A DNA stretch of 5,330 nucleotides. Origin: Calditrichota bacterium (GTDB taxonomy: Bacteria > Calditrichota > Calditrichia > RBG-13-44-9). Every line of letters starts with the position of its first letter. Within the stretch, counting starts at the first letter, position 1. The stretch lies in NCBI GenBank assembly GCA_016934605.1, contig JAFGSO010000341.1:1-5330 (forward strand). Reading direction: 5' to 3'. This document shows positions 1 to 5,330 of this stretch, in pieces. The position numbers were made by a program, and so were the translations under genes. A model generated the notes under the pieces. The model did not search any database and was not told where the DNA came from. It was given only the letters and a program-made list of their open reading frames with translations.

Positions 1-617
1 AATCGATGAATAATAGTCATCAGCAGATGGGTGTTGGTATCGCGGATAAATGCCATATGATACCATTTTCCGACTTCCATGATATTGGTAGCACTGTTGG
101 ATTGTGGCCATTGATCCTGCGAAGCTGCCTGATAGCCGCAACTGAACATGCGCTGATCGCCCCACATCTCTACAAAATAATTTGGTCGCCAGAAAGTTTC
201 CGACCCGGTCTTAATCACCAGACGGGGTACCCAGCGCCAGTCGCTGGAACCGGTGCCGAAGGTGAAGATATTGATCCATCCTTCAATCGTCCAGTCACCT
301 ACCAGATCCAGATACTGGGTGTCTGCTACCGTTATATAAGCAGAATCAGCCTGAGAATCATTGTCAATCCGCAAGCATTGATTCATACCGGTGACGGGAT
401 TAGTCAGGAAAAAGAAGTTGGATGCATCACCATTATATTCACCGTTTGCAGAGAATGTCGATTCATTGACCAAATCTCCGTCAAAGTGCAGCAATAACAT
501 GGTATTGGCATCGGTTGTATAAGGTCCTCCGATCTGAGCAAATAATCCCAGAGGAAATAACAACAGGACAAGAAATATTCCTGCCCGGGTTTTACTGAAC
601 GCTAACAAATGCGCCAT
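1..617 (-). CDS. Secreted LamG/concanavalin A-like domain protein, N-terminal part (runs off left edge)
   Basis: The frame is open from ATG at 617-615 to the window edge (205 codons plus 2 bases) and has no stop. Residues 1-27 look like a Sec signal peptide: Lys9 and Arg11, a hydrophobic core about 13-25, and probable cleavage after LFA before Gln28. The mature part resembles the LamG-like jellyroll (concanavalin A-like lectin/glucanase superfamily): LLLHFDGDLVNES at 41-53, AYITVADTQYLDLVGDW at 93-109 followed by TIEGWIN, and GKWYHMAFIRD at 183-193. These match the usual 'hFDGs', 'v.v.ds..ldl.gdfTiE.Wv' and 'g.W.HvA.vRd' blocks of this fold. Cysteines at 81 and 160 could pair. Such domains are found in exported carbohydrate-binding or adhesive proteins, often as one module of a longer chain, so what follows is unknown. 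A strong GGAGGT lies 5 bases before the ATG and fixes the start. The gene follows galK after 125 bases in the same direction. Exported location is well supported; ligand and function are not. Confidence 0.85.
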   Translation of the reverse strand, partial: MAHLLAFSKTRAGIFLVLLLFPLGLFAQIGGPYTTDANTMLLLHFDGDLVNESTFSANGEYNGDASNFFFLTNPVTGMNQCLRIDNDSQADSAYITVADTQYLDLVGDWTIEGWINIFTFGTGSSDWRWVPRLVIKTGSETFWRPNYFVEMWGDQRMFSCGYQAASQDQWPQSNSATNIMEVGKWYHMAFIRDTNTHLLMTIIHR

Positions 618-622
618 GATAG

Positions 623-628
623 ACCTCC
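623..628 (-). promoter_or_regulatory. Ribosome binding site of the LamG-domain gene
   Basis: GGAGGT on the minus strand, five bases (CTATC) before the ATG at 617-615. This near-consensus Shine-Dalgarno sequence at good spacing is the main support for reading the minus strand here in preference to the long open frame on the plus strand. Confidence 0.8.
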
Positions 629-648
629 GATTTTTATGAATGTTTCCG

Positions 649-678
649 AAAAGGGAACAAATTTATCAATTCCCTTCT
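649..678 (-). terminator. Inverted repeat after galK, possible weak terminator or leader hairpin
   Basis: On the minus strand AAGGGAA (676-670) is followed by a 12-base loop and TTCCCTT (657-651). The stem can extend to 9 pairs (678-649) with one G-U pair. A short T run forms the end of the 3' arm and then breaks into CGG. It lies 65-94 bases past the galK stop and 32 bases before the ATG of the LamG gene. The stem is only partly GC-rich and the T tract is poor, so efficient intrinsic termination is doubtful. It may instead be a hairpin in the leader of the downstream gene, or chance. Confidence 0.3.
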
Positions 679-724
679 TACCTCACTCCGCTCCTGTAAA
701 ACAATTTCTGTGAATGGAAAATTC

Positions 725-735
725 TCACCTCCTTT
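725..735 (-). promoter_or_regulatory. Orphan consensus Shine-Dalgarno sequence just after galK
   Basis: AAAGGAGGTGA on the minus strand, beginning 8 bases after the galK TAA, matches the complement of the usual 16S rRNA 3' end over nearly its whole length. No ATG, GTG or TTG lies 4-12 bases downstream. An ATT 12 bases after AGGAGG would open only a 10-codon frame. It therefore looks like a ribosome-binding sequence without a gene. It could be a relic of a lost gene, a site where a bound 30S subunit protects the downstream RNA, or chance in a purine-rich gap. Confidence 0.45.
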
Positions 736-742
736 CTTACCC

Positions 743-1918
743 TTAAAATTTTTCAACTTTTTCCTTAATTATTTCTGATCCGGAAGATATAACACTCACA
801 TACATCCGGGGCTGCTTTTTCAGCTTGTCCCGGTAAATTCGTTCCATCTGTTCCTCGAAGTATTCCAGCTGAGTATTTTTTACCAGATTAATGGTGCACC
901 CCCCGAATCCGGCTCCCATCATGCGTGCACCCAGGACTCCCTTCATGGCGGCAGCACCATCCACCAGCATATCCAGTTCAGGGCAACTCACTTCATACAA
1001 ATTGCGTAATCCTTCATGAGACTGAAACATTTTCCGGCCAAACTCTGCAAAATTGTCTTCCTCCAGAAATTGGCAGGCATCCAGTACGCGCTGATTTTCC
1101 TGAACCACATAACTGCAGCGTTTCAAAGTAACCGGATCCATTTCCCTGGCGTGAGATTCCAGCATACCTGGCTGCACATCCCGCAGACTTTTAATGTCGG
1201 GATAATACTTCTGCAAAAATGCCACACCTTCTTCACACTGAGAACGTCGCAGATTGTATTCAGAAGCGCCCAACTCCCGCTGCACCTGGCTGTCACATAA
1301 AATAACCTTCAGACTTTCATCTTCGAAGGGAACATATTCGAATTCCAGTGTGCGACAATCCAGTTTCAGTACTTTCTTTTCCTGCCCGAAAATATTGATC
1401 AGTTGATCCATTATCCCGCACTGGACCCCCACAAATTCATTTTCCGCCCGCTGGGACAACTTCACCATGGTCATACCATCCAATCCCAGATGAAATATTT
1501 CGTTTAAGGAAAATATCAGACCGGCCTCCAGTGCAGCAGATGAAGATAATCCCGCGCCAATCGGGATATTTCCTCCGAAAACACAATTAAAACCCGGAAC
1601 AGGTTTTCCTATTTTCTCCAGCTGGTCCAGAACACCCAGCAAATAATTTGACCATTGCTTATCTGAGTGGAATAATTCTGTATTCCTGAAAGTAAACACA
1701 TCACTCAGATCGAGAGCAAAAAACGTGCTTTCATCTTTATAATTGGGTGCAATCGCGAAATAAACAGCTTTATCAATCGCCCCGGGAAGTACAAATCCCT
1801 CGTTGTAATCGGTATGTTCCCCAATCAGATTCACTCGTCCGGGGGACCTGACCGTAAACGGATCTTCCTTGAATAAATCTTTAAATTTTTGCTCTACCCT
1901 GTAAAACAATTCATCCAT
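743..1918 (-). CDS. galK: Galactokinase
   Basis: GalK phosphorylates alpha-D-galactose at C1 with ATP, the first committed Leloir step, in the cytoplasm. All three GHMP-kinase blocks are present in the 391 residues. The galactokinase signature GRVNLIGEHTDYN is at 27-39, with the sugar-binding Glu34, His35 and Asp37. The ATP-binding loop GGNIPIGAGLSSSAALE is at 115-131. The C-terminal GARMMGAGFGGCTINLV is at 330-346. Asp171 in GIMDQL is at the place of the catalytic base, and RELGASEYNLRR (214-225) is the usual mid-domain motif. The length is normal for bacterial GalK, so the gene looks intact. The ATG at 1918-1916 lies inside the end of the upstream small membrane protein gene (8-base overlap), and I see no convincing Shine-Dalgarno sequence before it, so translation is probably coupled. 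It is the last gene of the tight cluster. The specific galactokinase signature makes another GHMP kinase unlikely; activity on related sugars cannot be excluded. Confidence 0.97.
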   Translation of the reverse strand: MDELFYRVEQKFKDLFKEDPFTVRSPGRVNLIGEHTDYNEGFVLPGAIDKAVYFAIAPNYKDESTFFALDLSDVFTFRNTELFHSDKQWSNYLLGVLDQLEKIGKPVPGFNCVFGGNIPIGAGLSSSAALEAGLIFSLNEIFHLGLDGMTMVKLSQRAENEFVGVQCGIMDQLINIFGQEKKVLKLDCRTLEFEYVPFEDESLKVILCDSQVQRELGASEYNLRRSQCEEGVAFLQKYYPDIKSLRDVQPGMLESHAREMDPVTLKRCSYVVQENQRVLDACQFLEEDNFAEFGRKMFQSHEGLRNLYEVSCPELDMLVDGAAAMKGVLGARMMGAGFGGCTINLVKNTQLEYFEEQMERIYRDKLKKQPRMYVSVISSGSEIIKEKVEKF

Positions 1919-2156
1919 TTTGTCGTAGGTTTTTTTGGGTCATTTTATTATCAAAAAACAAGAATAAAATACCTACCACCAGCATAATAGCCCCCCACCA
2001 GATATCCGGATGAAGATTCTGAAGAACGGTTTCAGGACGTGCCGGGGAAATCAGATAATAAATACCGGTCAGGAAAATGATTACACCAACAACCAGGAGC
2101 ATCCAACCCACGAAATACCATATGGTACGCATTTCTTTCTTTGTTTCAGTTGTCAT
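1911..2156 (-). CDS. Small two-helix membrane protein, candidate symporter accessory subunit
   Basis: This 81-residue protein has two hydrophobic helices, about 12-36 and 53-69, joined by a short polar loop (ISPARPETVLQNLHPD). Lys6, Lys7 and Arg10 at the N terminus and Lys71, Lys75 and Arg78 at the C terminus suggest a hairpin with both ends in the cytoplasm. The LHPDIWWGAIMLVVG segment (49-63) at the loop/helix 2 border is its most distinctive stretch. I do not recognise a named family with certainty. The size and topology recall the small subunits encoded next to some SSS transporters (the DUF4212 type), but the DUF4212 sequence motifs are not evident and the gene lies after, not before, the transporter. 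The start is 16 bases past the symporter stop, with GCGGGGAA shortly upstream as a possible ribosome binding site. The end overlaps galK by 8 bases (ATGGATGA). The placement argues that it is a real, co-translated gene; a role with the transporter is inference. Confidence 0.85.
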   Translation of the reverse strand: MTTETKKEMRTIWYFVGWMLLVVGVIIFLTGIYYLISPARPETVLQNLHPDIWWGAIMLVVGILFLFFDNKMTQKNLRQNG

Positions 2157-2172
2157 AAGTTATTCCCCGCTT

Positions 2173-3834
2173 TTACCAGAAATAAACATTTAAAACCACC
2201 AGAATCACCAGTGAGATAATACCCCAGAATTCCGGCTTTTTCATCAGCGGAACCGGTTTGCCAACCGTCTCTTCAGTCAGCCCCTTTACCAGTCCGACCA
2301 GTTCCTTCTCCGATCTCTTTTTGGTGAATAAACTGATCACAATTGTTAAAACAAAACAGATAAGCCATGCCCACCAGGCCCGCCAAAAATTGGCGGCCAT
2401 ATCGCTGGCGACCTCCGACATGGTAATCAGGCTCTTGTCAATCCAGTCGAATTTTACGGCCAGGAACATACCGAAAGAGGATCCCATGCCTGCCAGCAGT
2501 CCCCAGAAGGCCCCGTTGGGAGTAATCCATCTCACAAACATGCCCAGCAGCATAGTGGCAAACAGCGGTGCATTGACCCAGGAAAATATAGCCTGCATAT
2601 AATCCATGATAGTGGGCATACTCTTGGCCCAGTATGCCGTTACAACACTCAGCAGAATGCCTCCTACCGTGGCAACGCGTCCCATCCATAACAGGTGAGC
2701 GGAAGAAGCATCTCGTTTAATCACCGAATGATAAATGTCATAAGTCCATACGGTATTAAAGGCGCTGATATTTCCGGCCTGCCCGGCCATGAACCCGGCA
2801 AGGAGCGCGGTGACTCCCAGTCCCACCAGACCGGTGGGGTAATAGCGGGCAATTAACATGGGCAATGCCGAATCATAATTAATTTTATCTCCATCTCTGA
2901 GCAGGGCAAATCCTGAATTGGCATCCTGAGACAGAACCAGGGCAATCAGACCGCCGATAATGACAATGAATGGCAGCGCCATTTTGAAAAAGGAGGCAAT
3001 GACGGGAGCCATTCTGGCAGAACGTAAATCTTTTGCGGAAAATGCCCGCTGAACCACCAGAAAGTCGGTTGTCCAGTACCCGAAAGACAGCACAAATCCC
3101 AGACCGAGAACAATACCCGCCCAGGTCACCATCATGCCGTTCTCTGAGGGATCTGTGGAAGTTGACCAGAGAGAGGAATACGCTTCAGGAATCCGGTTGA
3201 AAATCTCCTGCAGGCTGCCGATCTCTACAATTCCCAGAACCGTCACCAGGAAGAGTCCGAACCAGATAAGGAAAAACTGAATAATTTCGGTAAAAATGGC
3301 AGACATCAAACCGCTGAGCGTGACATAAACCGCTACCGTGGCAGCGGAGGCCCACATGCTGACATCCCAGTTCCAGCCCAGAAAGGTGTGCAATACCAGC
3401 GCCATGGCATAAAGATTGATGCCGGACACCAGCACAGTCATAAAGGCAAAAGCAATGCCGTTCAATACCCTGGTCTTTTCATCGAAACGGAGTTTCAGGT
3501 AACCGGGGATGGATTTAATCCGGCTGCTGTAATAGAACGGCATCATATAAATGGCCAGAAACAGCATGGCCGGTATGGCACCAATCCAGTAAAAGTGAGC
3601 CACATACATACCATATTTGAAGGTATTCCCGGTCATTCCCAGCAATTCCAGAGCACCCAGATTAGCGGAAAGAAAGGCCAGTCCGGCAACCCAGGAACTG
3701 TTTTTCCGCCCGGCCAGGAAAAAATCCTCGTCGTTTTCGGTATAACGCTTCAGATAAAAACCAATCCCCAATACAAAAACAAAGTAGATCAGAATGATCA
3801 ACCAGTCGATAAAAGTAAGTCCGATTTCTTCCAT
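2173..3834 (-). CDS. Sodium/solute symporter family (SSS, SGLT-like) transporter, probably for a sugar
   Basis: This 553-residue inner-membrane protein has about 14 hydrophobic segments (first about 8-26, last about 537-552), as in vSGLT. Family features include FFLAGRKNSSWVAGLAFLSA (38-57) and the helix-1 break ANLGALELLGMTG (57-69). Others are KSIPGYLKLRFD (107-118), YWTTDFLVVQRAFSAKDLRSA (253-273, close to the YWCTDQVIVQR block of animal SGLTs), Lys284 at the place of vSGLT Lys294, and AFNTVWTYDIY (358-368). Members take up sugars, amino acids or vitamins with Na+. The neighbouring galK and epimerase genes suggest galactose or another hexose, but the substrate is inferred. The frame stays open upstream to an ATG at 4014, but the family match begins at the ATG at 3834. 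That start has a ribosome binding site and leaves a 22-base gap after the epimerase gene, so I chose it. The residues at the expected Na2 cation site differ from vSGLT (see findings). Confidence 0.95.
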   Translation of the reverse strand: MEEIGLTFIDWLIILIYFVFVLGIGFYLKRYTENDEDFFLAGRKNSSWVAGLAFLSANLGALELLGMTGNTFKYGMYVAHFYWIGAIPAMLFLAIYMMPFYYSSRIKSIPGYLKLRFDEKTRVLNGIAFAFMTVLVSGINLYAMALVLHTFLGWNWDVSMWASAATVAVYVTLSGLMSAIFTEIIQFFLIWFGLFLVTVLGIVEIGSLQEIFNRIPEAYSSLWSTSTDPSENGMMVTWAGIVLGLGFVLSFGYWTTDFLVVQRAFSAKDLRSARMAPVIASFFKMALPFIVIIGGLIALVLSQDANSGFALLRDGDKINYDSALPMLIARYYPTGLVGLGVTALLAGFMAGQAGNISAFNTVWTYDIYHSVIKRDASSAHLLWMGRVATVGGILLSVVTAYWAKSMPTIMDYMQAIFSWVNAPLFATMLLGMFVRWITPNGAFWGLLAGMGSSFGMFLAVKFDWIDKSLITMSEVASDMAANFWRAWWAWLICFVLTIVISLFTKKRSEKELVGLVKGLTEETVGKPVPLMKKPEFWGIISLVILVVLNVYFW

Positions 3835-3837
3835 AGT

Positions 3838-3844
3838 CCCCTTC
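3838..3844 (-). promoter_or_regulatory. Ribosome binding site deciding the symporter start
   Basis: GAAGGGG on the minus strand lies 3 bases before the ATG at 3834-3832. Aligned on its AAGG core, the spacing is 5 bases. It supports this start over the upstream in-frame ATG at 4014, which would give a 60-residue charged extension lying wholly over the end of the epimerase gene and foreign to the family. Confidence 0.55.
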
Positions 3845-3856
3845 GCCGTTTTCGCC

Positions 3857-4858
3857 CTATTTGCTGTGGGTGGCCAGCTTGGAAGGCACACCCGTTTCCA
3901 ATTTAATATCCAGTTGCCAGCTTCGTTTTTCCTGACTTTGAACGACAGCGGCCTCTCCCCTTCTAACAGCCTCTTCAAGGGTATCCGGACGGCCACTGCA
4001 CGGTTCAATCGCAACGGTGAGATGCTTCATGTCGCCCTGTTCAGGCCATCCACCGTAGCAGAGCCATAAACCCAGATAATTATTTCCCGGATCACTGGAT
4101 TCAAAAACCAGGCTTTCTCCGGAGTTATGAAAATATACCGCTGCACTGCTTTCTTCCAATCTATTGGTAAATCCCTTGATGGCCTGAGCCAGAGATTTTT
4201 CCTGCACAACGGAATAATCCAGCCGGGGGTGTTTTGAATCAATAATAGGCCACGGCACTTTATCACCAAACATTCCCAGGCGCGATTCTGAAGCCCAGTT
4301 GAGAAAAAGTTGTTCAACATTTGTACTTAAAAAAATCTGATCACCCGGCGTCACTTTGAGCAGCGGGTGAGCACTCCATATATAATAAAAAGGCTGATCA
4401 TATAAATTGATGAGGCTATATCGGATAGAGATTTGGTTATCCTGCAGGGTGATTTCCTTTCGGAATTCATAATTAAATTTCTTACCAGCCACTGACAGTT
4501 CGAGGATTGACCCGGTGAAGGAATAATTCCAGGGAACTGACCAGACTTCACCGTGATCAGGGAATATAATATTTTCATTATTAACCGGAAATGGGTAAAC
4601 GGACTCCGAAATGGTGGGGAAACATTCGTCAAAACCACTGGTATCATAATTTTCGAAAACGGCACCATAAAAAGGACGGTGATATGATCCATTCCTGTTC
4701 TGCGGTTCCAGCAGATACTGTCTTTGTGTTTTTTGACTGCTCAAGCGGATCATCTTTCCACCGATTTCAGGTAATACCACAATTCTCAATTTGTCGTTTT
4801 CCAGAAACAGATGTTTCAGCCCTTCAGAAATATATGTTCCGGTCTTGACTTTCTTCAT
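3857..4858 (-). CDS. Aldose 1-epimerase (mutarotase)-like protein
   Basis: This 333-residue protein has the block order of the galactose mutarotase-like superfamily, a cytoplasmic beta-sandwich fold that interconverts sugar anomers. RIVVLPEIGGKMIRL (25-39) resembles the N-terminal 'lP..Gg.i..l' strand pair. GFDECFPTI (75-83) and PDHGEVWSVPW (100-110, His102) form the first active-site region. YYIWSAHPLLKV (158-169, His164) has the second conserved His. HLTVAIEPCSGRPD (279-292) carries Glu285 at the position of the catalytic base of GalM. The sequence is closer to the divergent 'DECFPT' branch than to classical GalM, and no signal peptide is seen, so the exact sugar is uncertain. Beside galK, supplying the alpha anomer of galactose is the simplest role. 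The start ATG lies 16 bases after the M24 stop with only a weak ribosome binding site (AAGTAAG). The gene ends 22 bases before the symporter start. Alternative: a sugar-binding or epimerase protein acting on another hexose or a modified sugar. Confidence 0.85.
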   Translation of the reverse strand: MKKVKTGTYISEGLKHLFLENDKLRIVVLPEIGGKMIRLSSQKTQRQYLLEPQNRNGSYHRPFYGAVFENYDTSGFDECFPTISESVYPFPVNNENIIFPDHGEVWSVPWNYSFTGSILELSVAGKKFNYEFRKEITLQDNQISIRYSLINLYDQPFYYIWSAHPLLKVTPGDQIFLSTNVEQLFLNWASESRLGMFGDKVPWPIIDSKHPRLDYSVVQEKSLAQAIKGFTNRLEESSAAVYFHNSGESLVFESSDPGNNYLGLWLCYGGWPEQGDMKHLTVAIEPCSGRPDTLEEAVRRGEAAVVQSQEKRSWQLDIKLETGVPSKLATHSK

Positions 4859-4874
4859 TTGTTCTTACTTTTTA

Positions 4875-5330
4875 TTAACGGATGAGTATATCCGGCTGTG
4901 GATATACTTTACCATCCAGTTCAACGTCGATCACAGGCCAGTCACCGGTTTTTGTAACCACCTCGAAACCGTCTTTATAAGCAATGATGGTGTCTTCTAT
5001 TTTGGCACCGGTGATGGTGGGATTCCAGGCAAATGCCTGTTTATCTCTGACAACTTCTTTGATTCCCGGATAGATGACATATTCCCGGTCATTATACCCG
5101 ATCGCTCCGCCCTGATGATGTTTTTTCCATTCATCCTCGAAGCCGGCTTCAGCATACCAGGTTTTACACATCTCAAAAATATCGGCAGTGGCAGTACCGG
5201 GAACGGTCGACTGCTGATATTTGGCATTTACCCAGGCGCACTTTTCCAGCTTGTTTTTCAGATCATCGGGGAGAGCGCCAAAATGGACAAATCGGGTAAC
5301 TGCCATGGGCATTCCCCACTTTTCTGCCAC
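4875..5330 (-). CDS. M24 family (aminopeptidase P/creatinase fold) protein, C-terminal part (start beyond right edge)
   Basis: The frame is open at the right edge, and 151 residues of the C-terminal pita-bread domain are visible. The first codon in the window is GTG but is probably internal, because it lies in the middle of the domain. Seen features, numbered within the fragment, are: VHFGALPDDLKNKLEKCAWV (15-34) and STVPGTATADIFEMC (41-55), matching the 'pG.t..ei' helix; HHQGGAIGYNDREY (71-84), with the conserved His and the 'GG.iG...rE' turn; and FAWNPTITGAKIEDTIIAYK (100-119), followed by GFEVVT. In metal-dependent M24 peptidases the 'EP' Glu and the later 'ED' Glu both bind metal. Here the first is Asn103, while Glu112-Asp113 is kept. 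The two upstream Asp ligands are outside the window or not recognisable. It may therefore be a peptidase with an altered site or a metal-free creatinase-like hydrolase. It is the most upstream gene seen in the cluster, 16 bases before the epimerase gene; its link to sugar use is unknown. Confidence 0.88.
   Translation of the reverse strand: MAEKWGMPMAVTRFVHFGALPDDLKNKLEKCAWVNAKYQQSTVPGTATADIFEMCKTWYAEAGFEDEWKKHHQGGAIGYNDREYVIYPGIKEVVRDKQAFAWNPTITGAKIEDTIIAYKDGFEVVTKTGDWPVIDVELDGKVYPQPDILIR

Noticed and set aside
6..497. 163-codon open frame on the plus strand.
   Set aside because: It is antisense to a minus-strand frame with a strong ribosome binding site, a signal peptide and LamG-like motifs. 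The plus-strand translation shows no recognisable domain and no good ribosome binding site.
658..665. TAAATTTG on the minus strand, resembling the Bacteroidota -7 promoter box (TAnnTTTG), placed to start an RNA about 35 bases before the LamG gene.
   Set aside because: No TTG-type -33 element is found at the expected distance, the organism's phylum is unknown, and the same bases form the loop of an inverted repeat. Too weak to annotate as a promoter.
675..741. Direct repeat TTCTTACC at 675-682 and 734-741.
   Set aside because: Eight bases in two copies within a purine-biased gap is easily chance. No third copy or palindrome suggests an operator.
2438..2689. Out-of-frame minus-strand open frame within the symporter gene.
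   Set aside because: It lies wholly inside the conserved symporter gene in another frame and encodes a Cys/His/Gly-rich sequence of no recognisable kind. The symporter frame itself is unbroken, so no frameshift is implied.
3388..3906. 172-codon plus-strand open frame, and similar frames opposite galK and the epimerase.
   Set aside because: These are antisense shadows of conserved minus-strand genes, with no domain content or ribosome binding sites.
3835..4014. 60-residue N-terminal extension of the symporter from an upstream ATG.
   Set aside because: It is charged, unlike any SSS N terminus, and it overlaps the well-supported C-terminal part of the epimerase, including the region of its conserved Glu. 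The ATG at 3834 has a ribosome binding site and fits the family.

Overview
All the coding evidence lies on the minus strand, so the genes read from right to left. The window looks like the tail of a bacterial sugar-utilisation operon centred on galactose. In transcription order it holds: the C-terminal part of an M24 (creatinase / aminopeptidase P fold) protein (5330-4875, start outside the window); an aldose 1-epimerase-like protein (4858-3857); a sodium/solute symporter family (SSS) transporter (3834-2173); an 81-residue two-helix membrane protein (2156-1911); and galactokinase galK (1918-743). Gaps between these genes are 16, 22 and 16 bases, and the last pair overlaps by 8 bases. This is what a single transcript would look like.

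After galK comes a 125-base gap (742-618) with a very strong Shine-Dalgarno-like sequence that serves no visible start codon, and an inverted repeat. A sixth gene begins at 617 and runs off the left edge. It encodes a secreted protein with a signal peptide and a LamG/concanavalin-like domain. On the opposite strand the same stretch carries an open frame (6-497), which I read as a shadow.

The likely logic is: uptake of a hexose or hexoside by the symporter, possibly helped by the small membrane protein; anomer interconversion by the epimerase-like protein; and phosphorylation of alpha-galactose by GalK (Leloir pathway entry). galT and galE are not in the window. The place of the M24 protein in this scheme is unclear. 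The LamG protein may bind or help degrade an extracellular glycan, but its own strong ribosome binding site and the gap before it leave open whether it belongs to the operon.

Organism: a bacterium with Shine-Dalgarno-led genes and moderate base composition. The mix of SSS sugar transporter, M24 protein and secreted LamG protein would fit a marine or sediment heterotroph of the Bacteroidota/Calditrichota/KSB1/Marinimicrobia sort, but this is an impression and not an assignment. No RNA genes, insertion sequences, CRISPR arrays or phage genes were seen. The most interesting items are the small protein between symporter and galK, the apparent loss of a metal-ligand Glu in the M24 protein, the altered cation-site positions in the symporter, and the orphan ribosome binding site after galK.
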